NCBI GenBank assembly: GCA_949825025.1
Contig: OX463788.1
Coordinates: 22,715,369-22,779,368, forward strand
Reading direction: 5' to 3'
Length of the DNA stretch: 64,000 bases
Origin: Siphlonurus alternatus
Taxonomy: Eukaryota > Arthropoda > Insecta > Ephemeroptera > Siphlonuridae
Below the pieces are notes generated by a model. The model saw only the letters and a list, made by a program, of their open reading frames with translations. It was not told where the DNA came from and did no database searches. Within the stretch, counting starts at the first letter, position 1; the number at the start of each line of letters is the position of its first letter. Positions 28,101-38,175 of the stretch are shown here, piece by piece. The position numbers and the translations under genes were made by a program.

Positions 28101-29433
28101 TAAACTAATGAAGAATAAGGAGATGCAGGTAATTATATTATGGAGCCATAGACATATGAAATATAATATTGTTATTTGTTGTTTTTTGCTCCCATAATAT
28201 TAAAGCGGAACGTTGTGTTGAAATTCATGTTCTGACACTATTGTAAGCAACTACAATGATGTAAGGTAAGCATTTTTTTCTGTGTTCATTGATAGTTCAT
28301 CAAGTCATCATATTAATTGAATATTCATAACTGCACATATTGATATTTTTAATCAGGATTTGAAGAAGTAAAATATAAAATAATTTCTAAAAAATAATGG
28401 ATCAAAGGCAATTAATATTACTGTCAGAATTTCGTTGCCGTATTATTTTTTTTTATTTACTTATATAGGAAAGACATCATAATACTGCAATTCATGATGT
28501 TTAACTTGATATATATTAAAACCTATATAAGAGGTTGAAAACTCGTTATTGGAACGTTAAAAACACACTGTTACATGTTAGGAAAATGGAAAATATGACA
28601 CCAAGGGTGGATCTCGGGGAAGGGGGGGGGGAGGGGGGGCAAGTACAAACATTTCCCCTCTCCCCCCCTCCCCGAACTTTTAAATCCTATGTCTCAAATT
28701 GCATGGAGCAATACAGAAAATACAAGTAAGAAAAAATTTAATATTGAATTAATTAATACAGAAAAACTATTAAATCGTTACCTACATAAATATGCAGCTG
28801 CATGTTCCGAATGAAATTTCAGGACCATGTTAAGTACTGTGCTAATCTTTTCACGGCTTTTGACGCTTTGAATCACGATATTAGAAACGTGTATTTTTTT
28901 TTTTTTTTTTACAAATCAGTAGATGCAAAAAGATAATTATATCAATGACAAAAATGAAAAAAAAAAATCCTTGACAGAAGATAGTCTAATGCTAATAGGA
29001 ATATAGTTGTTATATTATTGAATGTAAACAATGTTTTATGACCCATTAGGCAAGTTGTTATGTTGAAGATGTCTAGCACGTCTGGTAAAAATAAATTATA
29101 TTTATGTATAATTGAGTGCTGCATGAGCAACGCAGTCGGCCTACTTTACAGGGAATATAATGACACCATGACGGTGGAGGTATAGTACACAAACATGCAT
29201 GCAGGCATACGTTCTAAAAAATATAGAATTAAATGAAATTATTTAAAATTAAAATAATAAATTTTTATTTCAAATTTGCAAACTTCTGCTCACCTGAGAA
29301 TTTTGAATTTCTTCTTTAGATTTATTTTTTATATTTTTAGTGATTGGATAGGCGACCATTTTCAACAAAAATTGCATTTCCCACCAAGGGATAAATCGTT
29401 GACCTTTTCCACCATGTGGTTTCCCTATTAATA
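28101..29433. other. AT-rich stretch with a G/C-run pair
   Basis: No gene recognised. GGGTGGATCTCGGGG plus G-runs at 28605-28640 are followed by C-runs to about 28672, forming a short inverted pair like the CAGGCGCGGATCC MITE interior. A poly(T) run lies at about 28893-28911. Confidence 0.45.
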
Positions 29434-30950
29434 CTATTATTATTATTATTTCTTGTTACTTTCTTTACTATAACACAAACACCGGGCTCAATTGAGCCAA
29501 GGTGTAAGTGCCTGTACCAAACATTGAGAGGGGATTGCGGGTAAGCATGCAGGGGTGCTACAAGCTCAAAAACTTGCGCACAATGTTAGCCGTGCCAAGA
29601 ATAGCAGCCTTCTGCATGACACGCACATGGTATTCTTTGAGAGCCAACTTCTCTCTGGCATCTGACCAGTCTTTGGTCACAAGACCGTTACTAGAGATTA
29701 CAACTGGAACCACATCAACACTACGGAGCTGGTACATGTCTTTGAGCTCAACAGCAAGTGGCTGGTACTTGCGCTTTTTCTCCGCAACTGTGGTCACAAG
29801 ATTCTCGTCCAGCGGGACAGCAATGTCGGCAATCACCGCTGTTCGAGCTTTCTTGTCGAAGAGAACAAGATCAGGTCTGTTTGCTTCAACAGCTCTATCT
29901 GTGGTGATGGCAGAATCCCACAGAATTTTTGCATCCTGATTACGGAGAACTTGTTCCGGCTTGCACTTATAGTACGGAACCTCCGTCTCAATGAGACCAA
30001 CTTTCTTGGCCAAAGCTTGATGTACAACTTTGGCAACAGAATTGTGGCGCTCTAAGTACTCTTTTGGAGCAAGCACTGGACAGCCCCCAGCGACATGCTG
30101 AATGGACTCGTTAGCCTGCTTACAAAGGCGACATCGGTCACTGATGTTGATTTTGAGGATGTGTCGCTCATACGCCCTAGTCCTGATGACCTGATCCTGT
30201 ATGGCACAGACAAAGCCCTCCGTCTCCGCAAACAACCCACTTGTCCGCAGCCACTCAGTGGAACTCTTGGTGTCCACCTGATCCGAAGACAACGCTGCAG
30301 CATACCGACCATGCAACGCTTTCGTTGACCACTCCTGAATTCTTTCAGCCTGTGTCTTGATGGCAGGCTGAAACTCTTGCTCACTCAAATGTAGCGGAGT
30401 GTAGCCACGGTCCTGATTGCAGACAGCTGCATGCAATCCAACACCACGTGACACAAAGTACTGGCGGAGTTTCAGCTCCTGCTGATTACACATCACCTCC
30501 ATGTTGAGCAAACCTCTTCCACCTACATGACGCGAAAGGTACAGTCTCTCAACTGAGCTCCTCGGGTGATGTATCCTGTGCTTTGTGAGGGTAGTTCTCA
30601 TCTTTCTGTCAAAGGCTTGCAGCGACGTCTCCGACCATCTGACGACTCCAAAGGTATATGCTGCCACAGGGATAGCCCAAGTGTTAATTGCTGAAATCTT
30701 GTTTCTTGCACTGACGAAAGACTTGCAAACCTTGTTGACACGAGACAGCACTTTCTTCTCAACTTGTTTCCTGGCATCTACATCCTTGATGCCAAGTAGC
30801 TGCTGTAGACCGAGGTACTTGTAGTTGTCCTCGGTACCCAAGTCTTGAATAACGGTGCCTCCCATGAGTCGCAAGCCTTCTTGTGGATCTTGAACCTCCC
30901 CCTTTCTCACATGCACAACAGCACACTTGTCAAGACCAAACTCCATGCAA
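29434..30950 (-). mobile_element. 5'-truncated RLE-type LINE with (AAT)n tail
   Basis: This insertion comprises the ORF 30946-29558, a 3' UTR of about 100 bp with CCTTGGCTCAATTGAGCCCG, and an (AAT)n tail at 29451-29434. The 3' UTR resembles those at 32514-32648 (minus) and 57092-57449 (plus). The upstream half, including the catalytic RT core, is missing: the ORF begins abruptly after the A/(TAA)n tail of the neighbouring element. Confidence 0.85.
29558..30946 (-). pseudogene. C-terminal part of an R2-like LINE polyprotein (RT thumb, zinc finger, endonuclease)
   Basis: A 462-codon open frame. It begins MEFGLDKCAVVHVRKGE, which lies just after the catalytic YxDD region in R2-type RTs, so the active site is absent. 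A thumb-like region follows. Near residue 272 is a CRLCKQANESIQHVAGGC zinc-finger motif followed by EYLERHNSVAKVVH, characteristic of R2/R4/NeSL-type elements. Near residues 358-382 is NRPDLVLFDKKARTAVIADI and then a Lys, matching the PD...D...K restriction-like endonuclease that nicks the target. The frame has no stop or frameshift, so truncation is the only visible damage; it cannot make a working RT alone. Its first Met is an internal Met of the parent protein. A 143-codon frame on the opposite strand is a shadow. Confidence 0.87.
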
Positions 30951-32021
30951 ATTATTATTATTATTATTTTTTTTTTTGTGAGACACTACTGGATTGCCCT
31001 GGTCATAGGACAGACCCAGCAGTGCCTCGTTTTTTCCCAAACATTGCCCATTTGGAGTGCCAGACTTTCGGCCACGGTGAGACCCAGCCTCCACGGAATC
31101 ACACCCGTAGGACCCGGGTCTATTACCCCGAGCATGACGTACGAGTAGTGTCACCGCAGTGATCATCAGCCCCACCGCGACCGAGCTTTGCACCCTCTCC
31201 CCCGACCCACAATCCTTGTCCGCGAGCGCCGTTCACTGTTGTGTTCGGATATTAGCTTTGCTTCACCCACCCGTTTGGAGTGCCTTTCACCATTCAGACC
31301 ACTGCCTCACTGAAAACATCCATGAGGAGCGTTCGTCATACGAGGGTCAGGCCAAGAGGACTACTTCCTGACTGCACGGGCCACTACGATATATTGGCAC
31401 CACATCTCCCTGAGCCGGCCGGCTGGTCACCATACACGAAACATAGTTCCCCCCACACAGTGAATACACCACATAGCGCTCGCGCCCACCCCCCACCCAC
31501 ATTTACCCATCCCCCACTGACACGGCCACTCCTGACTTGCGTCAAGTAAGTCGCCGTTCCGTCAGCCCACCGCCGCCACCCAACGGGGTTCAGATCCACC
31601 GATGACCATCCCCCCAATGAGCGCAGCATCCTCCTTCCCTCCAAAACCACCCTGATGGTAAGGTGGCCGATCCCGCGGACCTCCCCGCCACTAGGTGCAG
31701 CCGGCAAACTGATAACGCCGGCCATCCGGGGACTCCTTCACGCAACCTCCGACAATTGCGCTAGGGACCGTTGCATTTATCCTCCCATAGTCTGCTGTTA
31801 AACTATGAGAGTCCCCAGCATTGCCGAGATTTTGCTGCCTAGGTACTCTGAGCTCCGCGGCAGCAGGGAGAGCTCAGGCTCCATAACCGGTTAGTGGCTA
31901 TGGACTGAGGGCTGTAATTAAACAACCCCCAGGTGGAGCCCCAAGGGCGCGGTCCCACGCGTCGCGTACTGAACTTTCCCCACACAGTGTTTAGCATGAG
32001 TCAAGAACAGCCGGGTGTCCT
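30951..32021 (-). mobile_element. Retroposed element P, copy 1 (GC-rich, A/(TAA)n tail)
   Basis: On the minus strand it ends in GCAATCCAGTAGTGTCTCAC, a run of A and (TAA)n (30977-30951). The 3' 300 bp match copy 2 at 32057-32308 closely. Further upstream it is GC-rich with a 113-codon frame (31725-31384) of no recognised family. It may be the 5' part or a non-autonomous derivative of an RLE LINE. The upstream boundary at the next (TAA)n tail is inferred. Confidence 0.7.
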
Positions 32022-32308
32022 TTATTATTATTATTATTTTTTTTTTTTTTTTTTTTGGAGACACTACTAGATTGCCCTGGTCATAGGACAGACCCAGCAG
32101 TGCCTCGTTTTTTCCCCAACAACGCCCCCTTGGAGTGCCAGACTTTCGGCCACGGTGTTACCCAGCCTCCACGGAATCACACCCGTAGGACCTGGGTCTA
32201 TTACCCCGAGCATGACGTACGAGTAGTGTCACCGCAGTGACCATCAGCCCCACCGCGACCGAGCTTTGCACCCTCTCCCCCGACCCACAATCCCCGTCCG
32301 CGTCCCGT
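32022..32308 (-). mobile_element. Retroposed element P, copy 2 (5'-truncated)
   Basis: It carries the same 3' end as copy 1, with tail A(20) and (TAA)n at 32056-32022. It breaks from copy 1 homology at about 32305 and is therefore a 250-bp 5'-truncated insertion. It lies directly on the 5' side of copy 1. Confidence 0.8.
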
Positions 32309-32319
32309 CCGTCCGTTGT

Positions 32320-32321
<2 letters not shown>

Positions 32322-32361
<40 letters not shown>

Positions 32362-32490
32362 CCCCAGCAGGCCAAAGTTGAAAGTACAGGCTCCATGTAA
32401 AACAGAGTATTCCTCATCTAACAACTTCAACAGCTAGAGAAACTCGACCCCGGCGCTCCGCACTCTCGTGCAGTAAACTCCAGGGCTGCC
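32322..32490 (-). mobile_element. Poly(A)-tailed retroposon fragment
   Basis: On the minus strand about 130 bp ending TTTGGCCTGCTGGGG are followed by 40 A (32361-32322). The pure poly(A) tail shows retroposition. The parent family is not recognised; it is not the 5S SINE of this window. Confidence 0.6.
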
Positions 32491-32647
32491 TTATTATTAT
32501 TATTATTATTATTTGGTGTTTTTAACTCCCAACAAAGTTGGGGTGGTTTAGCACCAGCACCGGGCCCAATAGGGCCAAGGTGAAGGCGCCCGCTGATCCT
32601 GTTGGGTATGTTACGATCCAGCGTCTCCTACTCAGCTGCGGGCAATG

Positions 32648-32648
<1 letters not shown>
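32491..32648 (-). mobile_element. RLE LINE 3' UTR fragment, (AAT)n tail
   Basis: On the minus strand it contains CCCGCAGCTGAGTAGGAGAC, then CGCCTTCACCTTGG, GGTGCTGGTGCTAAACCAC and TTTGTTGGGAGTT, then an (AAT)n tail (32513-32491). The same order of blocks occurs at 57320-57449 on the plus strand. No coding part remains. Confidence 0.8.

Positions 32649-32650
<2 letters not shown>

Positions 32651-32681
<31 letters not shown>
32651..32681. repeat. (ATT)n microsatellite
   Basis: Ten ATT units directly 5' of the LINE 3' UTR fragment. They may be the pre-existing target of the retroposon series or the tail of another insertion. Confidence 0.9.
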
Positions 32682-32682
<1 letters not shown>

Positions 32683-32683
<1 letters not shown>

Positions 32684-34006
32684 CATTAAATAATAAAATG
32701 TAAGTTATCTTCACTTACTTGTTAGCTTAAATATTCTCATTATTTGAGATTCAATCTTCAACATTTCAGATGAGGCAAAATAATAATAATAATTGGATTA
32801 TAAGTCATGCAGTCTCTAGTATTTAAATTATTAAATAATCACCGATAAATTCTCTGCGTCTATAGATAATCGATGTGAAAGAAGTCGTCTTCTGCATGGA
32901 TGGGCGCATGAGACGCATTAACCAATACAGCAAGGCAATTAAAACAAAGCAGCAGCATTTTTACCAGGCCAGTCAGATAGGAGGGTGACTAAAGGAATCG
33001 TGACTACAATTTCCAAAGATAATGAAAGCCTCGCTTTGTTACACTCTTCTAATAGACCGGAAATCTGTATCTTTATACACTCTTTCATACGATACATAAT
33101 TAGGGAGGGGAGGAGCAAAGAAATTAAAGTTAAACAGAAATTGATGCATGATAAATTTTGCAGTTTTAATTATATACTATAATATATAATATGCAATATA
33201 TGCATTACTTGGATTAACTTTTTTTTAGATTTAAAGTCCGTAGACAAGATATTATATGATACGTACCGATGACGGAAAAAGCACATTGGAATTAATTAAA
33301 TAATTTATACTCTTCAAAGCATTTCATTGAGGATCCAGAACGCTTGTGGTGTAGTGTTTGTTATCTCTCGTCTCTACTTTGAGTCTATTCGTAAATCCTG
33401 AATTAATAATCTGTATCCGATATTTATAAATATTAAATTAGATCTCTGTATTCACACCACACGGGAAAAATACAAGCAAAGATTGAATTCCAAGCAGTGT
33501 GGCAGTATTACGTCTCATGACGGTGCGATGTAATCCGGATCGTCTTTCCATGCATGCCCTAGCTTTTACCTTTACCCCCAACTGTTTGTGTTTGTATGAT
33601 GTTCCTGAGTGCGCATGCTTGTGTGCCACCTCAGTCATCTGTATATATATACAGTAAGTAGATGTTTACAGATCACATAGGTCAATGCAGCAATAACTTC
33701 ATTTCATAAAATTAAGAATTAATCCGAATGGTTACCTGCATGCAGGTATTAACTATGGAGATTATCAGATCGCAGTATACGGTGTTTAACTTCAACTTAA
33801 AAATCTAGGTAGTAATATATTATGTAATTATTTTCCAACCAAAATATTCAAAATAATATGATGCAATTTTTTATGTAACTTAATACTTATAATTCAAAAT
33901 CTTATCCATCGTAAATGTAAAATGAATATCACGTCATGCAGGTCCAAAAATGTATTCAACCATCGCACTGTGCATTTATTTCGTGTGCGTGTTCTTGCAT
34001 GTAGTA
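32683..34006. other. AT-rich stretch with one dispersed repeat
   Basis: No gene recognised. About 33232-33300 (AGTCCGTAGAC... then GACGGAAAAAGCACATTGG) recurs at about 51526-51586 inside the hAT-like element, so part of this stretch derives from a dispersed repeat. Confidence 0.5.
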
Positions 34007-34190
34007 CAGGCGCGGATCCAGAACCAAATTTCGGGGGAAGGGGGGGGGGGCGGGGAGGGGGCCTCTTCAAAAGACCAATGTTAAAAAAAATTGAAGTGGG
34101 GGAAATGCCTATATATATTGTCCATGATGTTAAATTAAAAATTTGGAGGGGGGCGGGGGGGAGGCCAGCTCCCCTCTGGATCCGTGCTTT
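34007..34190. mobile_element. hAT-like MITE, CAGGCGCGGATCCAG ends, copy 1
   Basis: The left end CAGGCGCGGATCCAGAACC with G-runs is matched by a right end around CTCTGGATCCGTGCTTT. TGTAGTA on the left and TGTCGTA on the right suggest an eroded 7 to 8-bp target duplication. It belongs with the elements at 36117 and 37189. Confidence 0.75.
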
Positions 34191-34265
34191 TGTCGTATGC
34201 ATATATAATATTTTATATTTAATTGATAAAATTGATCATAAAAATGTTAAATTGGAGAATTGGAA

Positions 34266-34585
34266 AATGGAGTATTGTCCTCAATTTTTTTATTGCAGAA
34301 ATGGATAGAGGGTGAAAAGTTATGCTACCCTGATTTTTTTCAGACTTTTTAGAGCCCGGGAAGTATTTTTAAAAAATTATTGAAAGTCCTATTTGTGACG
34401 TCACGCGGCGTCAAGTCCTATCTTTTTCTTAAAGAGCGGCGTCTCGTGACGTCACAAAAAGAACTTTCAATAATTTTTTAAAAATAGTTCCCGGGCTCTA
34501 AAAAATCTGAAAAAAATCAGGGTAGCATAACTTTGCACCCTCTATCCATTTCTGCAATAAAAAAAATTGAGGTCAATACTCCATT
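34266..34585. mobile_element. Foldback MITE, family A copy 2
   Basis: AATGGAGTATTG at the left and CAATACTCCATT at the right bound nearly complete arms. The inner arms share TTTTTAAAAAATTATTGAAA with copy 1, and the core again carries two TGACGTCA octamers (34396, 34447). The outer arms differ from copy 1 and match copy 3 (ATAGAGGGT). Confidence 0.88.
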
Positions 34586-34712
34586 GGAATAACAAAAGTG
34601 CATGCATGGAGGAGAAAAGTGAAAAATTATTGAACAGATATATATTATGTTATTCGCAATATTCGCTCATTGAACTGTTCATTAAATAAGATTTGAAAAG
34701 AATTTTTACTCA

Positions 34713-35018
34713 TTTTTTTTTACAAGGATATACCCCTAAGAGCTTACAGCTCGCGACGATCGAGGTAATGGGTAGGGATAAGGTAGGGAAAGGATGGTGG
34801 CCACGGCCTGTTACGTGTCCCAGCATTCGTTGAGGTGAAACTGAGGGAACCGTGATAAACCTCAGTCAGGACAGACACCTCTACTTTTTATCAATGGACC
34901 AAAGCGATGTCCAAAGCCTGGGGAACCAGACACAAGTGCATCACTGCACTGGGTGGAAAGCGAGACGAATTTATCCCAGGGAGGGAGCAACGTGATTTTT
35001 ACTTGAAACGGCACCGTT
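34713..35018 (-). mobile_element. 5S-derived SINE, 5'-truncated copy
   Basis: Its complement matches the body of the copy at 60655-61079: GCCGTTTCAAGTAAAAAT, TCCCTCCCTGG, CCACCCAGTGCAGTGATGCA, GGTGTCTGTCCTGACTGAGG, GCTGGGACACGTAAC and the poly(A) end. The 5S-like head is missing except its last few bases, typical of 5' truncation. Confidence 0.85.
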
Positions 35019-36108
35019 GACAAAACCTTTTTTTTAGTGAGATACATAATATATACAACATAATAACAGTTATATTGGGGTGTTAAAAAAAAAGAAACTT
35101 AAAATCTGATTGGCTGATTGACTGACTGCAAGGGTAGCTCATGAATGGTTTAGTGTACCAGTTAGTACCAATGACGCGGCAGAAAATTGTGTTGAAAGAT
35201 GCCTTGTTAGGATAAAATAATCCTAGAAAGCTGTCTTCTTTCGTTGTCTTTTTTTGTACCATATATTACATATATTAAATATTTTAATAGTATTGAGATA
35301 TATTTTGTTTAAAGTAGAGTGATCATTTTTGAATCTGGGGCAATTTAATGTTAAACTTTTTACAAAGAAAAATGTTTGTTGAGACCTCCCTACACAATAT
35401 ATATATATTTTTTTGAGCACCTCACCGGCATAACTTTCGAGATAATTCAAATTTAAAATCCTAACTGATGCATGTTAAGAAGGTTCAAAATATGACAATT
35501 TTTCACAAACTCGTATATTTTGCTTGAAAAAGCAGCAGATTTGTTATTCTCAAAAACTTCTATTTAGTAACTAGGGTTTCTAAGGAATGTTTTTATGTAT
35601 AATATTAAAAAGGATGCCTCACCGGTCATTTCGAATTTTAAACAAGACCGATAAATGCATGTGAGATTTGTCAGTCATAGAACTCTCAGAGGGCTATGTG
35701 TCAGTTCTTTGTTTTTGAATTTTACCGCACGACAATGTATCACGTAAAAATGAATTTCCAATTTCCAGCACTAATTTTAGTATTAAAATAAAAAAAAAAA
35801 AAAAAAAAATGGGACTGAACTTTAATAAAATTATATAGATCGTGCTAATATGGAATAGGAACGCAGTAGACAAGAATAAATCTACTGATCAAAAAGATCC
35901 AAATTCGACTCTCGCGAGCGGTGAACTTTTTACAATTTTTTTCTCTCGCCCCATTGCTGCTGGGAATTTGCCTCTCATATTTAATAAATTATTTTATTAT
36001 TTACATGCAGTTTCAAGCTCCTTTTCACGATTAATAATGATTTTAAAATTTTGATCACTTCACTTAAGGTAATCTTGCTTTCTGAATGTTATTATTACTG
36101 TGAGCACT
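35019..36108. other. AT-rich stretch, no gene recognised
   Basis: Contains a poly(A) run of about 20 nt near 35790. No multi-copy element or exon is visible. Confidence 0.5.
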
Positions 36109-36116
36109 GGTATTAA

Positions 36117-36279
36117 CAGGGGCGGATCCAGCTCGCGGCTCTGGGGGGGAGGGGGGGGGAGACGGTGCCCTATCCCGCAATGTTAAAATTTAGAGTGGGA
36201 GGGGGGCGACGGGTGGGGGGTATTCAATGTATTTTGGTACCTTTTGGGAGGGGAGGGGGGGCGATTGGATCCGCGCCTG
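36117..36279. mobile_element. hAT-like MITE, CAGG-GCGGATCC ends, copy 2, with 8-bp duplication
   Basis: 163 bp from CAGGGGCGGATCCAG to TTGGATCCGCGCCTG. GGTATTAA is found immediately on both sides (36109-36116 and 36280-36287), an exact 8-bp target duplication as made by hAT transposases. The interior is G-rich on this strand with many runs of G. It is non-coding. Confidence 0.92.
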
Positions 36280-36459
36280 GGTATTAATTGTTACCCGATT
36301 GAATAATAATTATATGCTGTTGTGAATACACAGGACTATCTTGATCAATGTAATTGTATTAATTGTATTATCTATGAATCTCAATCTCAATGCTAAATTT
36401 TAAATTAGATATATGCCATTATTGAAATGATGAGCAATTATCAAAACAACATTGCTTTA

Positions 36460-36467
36460 TATATATA

Positions 36468-36561
<94 letters not shown>

Positions 36562-36570
36562 TATATATAT
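36460..36570. repeat. (AT)n/(GT)n compound microsatellite
   Basis: The order is AT repeats, about eight GT units, a long AT array, then CA units and AT again, so the array is itself roughly palindromic. The Ile-Tyr frames on both strands are artefacts. Confidence 0.95.
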
Positions 36571-36660
36571 AAAAATATTTGTCTATTGACTATGGGCATC
36601 CCCACAGAGGTAGTTTGAAAAATACTAAATCCTCGCATGAACTCTTGCAATAATATATGA

Positions 36661-36780
36661 GGGCCTGGCGATCAAACGGGTTTAAAAGCCATATTCACTA
36701 CAGGTTGTTATCAGTGAAACGAGATAAGAAATAAACAGTTACCTCTGGATTATACATCCGTTTGATCTCGATGCAGGCCC
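36661..36780. mobile_element. MITE family F copy 1
   Basis: GGGCCTGGCGATCAAACGG at the left and CCGTTTGATCTCGATGCAGG at the right form the ends. The inner block TTATCAGTGAAACGAGATAA is shared with copy 2 at 46273-46390 in the opposite orientation. About 120 bp, non-coding. Confidence 0.82.
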
Positions 36781-36848
36781 TTATTCTTATTGCACAAATA
36801 TAATTATGTACATATTTATGCACACACTAAACTTATAATATGCATGTA

Positions 36849-36910
36849 TTGGGCTCGATTCACGAAGGGAATTATCCACAGCTTTCTGGATAATTCCTTC
36901 GTGAATCGCT
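36849..36910. mobile_element. MITE family E, short deletion derivative
   Basis: A hairpin of about 60 bp: GATTCACGAAGG and AATTATCCA pair with TGGATAATTCCTTCGTGAATC across an 8-nt loop. Ends match the longer copies at 37038-37176 and 42643-42782. Confidence 0.8.
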
Positions 36911-37037
36911 CTCATATACACTGTAGCAAATTATTCCATGTGATTTACGGATTTACGTTAGGTCATGGTATATTATATAGTGTTTTTTACACTTTAATGG
37001 GAAAAAGATCATACACAAAACACAAACCACGCTAAAT

Positions 37038-37176
37038 TTGGGCGTGATTCAAGGAGTTATTCACAGAGTTATTCAAGTTTCTCACAACTGTGGTTAGTGT
37101 CATTGATTTAAGCTGGCACTAAACGTGGTTGGTGAGAAAGCTGGATAGCTAACTTCCTTCGTGAATCGCGCCCAAT
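37038..37176. mobile_element. MITE family E copy 2
   Basis: The left end TTGGGCGTGATTCAAGGAG pairs with CTTCCTTCGTGAATCGCGCC at the right; inner arms TTTCTCACAACTG and GGTGAGAAAGCT also pair. About 139 bp, non-coding. Confidence 0.82.
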
Positions 37177-37188
37177 TAATTTGTCTGC

Positions 37189-37346
37189 CAGGCGCAGATC
37201 CAGGAAAAAAAATTAGGGGGCGCCTGCATAAGACCAACATGTTAAAAAAAATGGGAGTTGGTGAAATGCCTATATTATCTATGTTAAATCCAAAATTTGG
37301 CGGGGGGGGGGGTATGCAGCCCCCTTCCCCCTTTTATCCACGCCTG
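37189..37346. mobile_element. hAT-like MITE, CAGGCGCAGATCCAGG ends, copy 3
   Basis: About 158 bp from CAGGCGCAGATCCAGG to TTATCCACGCCTG. TTGTCTGC on the left and GTGTCTAC on the right match at six of eight positions, an eroded 8-bp target duplication. The interior block CCAACATGTTAAAAAAAATG is shared with copy 1. Confidence 0.82.
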
Positions 37347-37853
37347 GTGTCTACAGTAATTGCAAGATCGTAAACACACACGTGCAGTCTAATTCTTGTT
37401 CATCGCATGCATAGTTTTATGTGTTTCTAATTAAGCCTAAATTAGACTTTCCATACAGTTCATCATGACACACGAAACTTTGTACTTACAAGAAGTTATA
37501 CTTGGCTATTATGTCTCGGTCTTTCGGTAAATGTCTTTCACAAAAATATAACAAAAAAAAATGCAGCATTGTTTTTCACTTCTTTGAATTAATGACAGCT
37601 GTAAAAGCAAAATCACAAGAGTTTATTTTTCTGTATAAAACTTTATAAATTACATTTTAGTGGTATAGACGCTGTTTTTGGTTATTCATTCCTAAATTTG
37701 GAAACAACGATTGATAAACTGAACTGCAGATTTTTTACACCACCATCATACAAGTTGTAATGAATGACCGCATTGTCTCTAACCATACAATTAATGAACA
37801 ATTTTGTGCAAACTTTTGATCAATTTTTACGAGTCTTTATTATTTAAGCAATT

Positions 37854-38175
37854 ATGGACAACCTGCATGAAAAAATTCTATTGAAGAAATGAATAGAGGG
37901 TACCAAATTCTGTTACTCTGAATTTTTTCAGATTTTTTTTTTGTCCCGGAACTATTTTTAAATAATTATTGAAAGTTCTGTAAATTATAACCCTTGAATC
38001 CTAAATAAAAAGGATAAGACCTAGACGCCTATTGACGCCTCCAGGAGGCATGGCCGCACTTTCAATAAGTATTTAAAAATAGTTCTGCAATGGAACTAAA
38101 AAAAATTCAGAGTAGCATAATTTGGTACTCACTATTCATTTCTGCAATAAAAATATTGTCATGCAGGTTGTCCAT
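37854..38175. mobile_element. Foldback MITE, family A copy 3 (diverged)
   Basis: ATGGACAACCTGCATGA at the left and TCATGCAGGTTGTCCAT at the right pair perfectly. The inner arms have GAATAGAGGGTACCA and ACTATTTTTAAATAATTATTG as in copies 1 and 2. The core has lost TGACGTCA, keeping TTGACGCC-like remnants. Confidence 0.82.

Noticed and set aside
29508..29939. 143-codon plus-strand frame
   Set aside because: Antisense shadow of the LINE endonuclease region; no independent motif.
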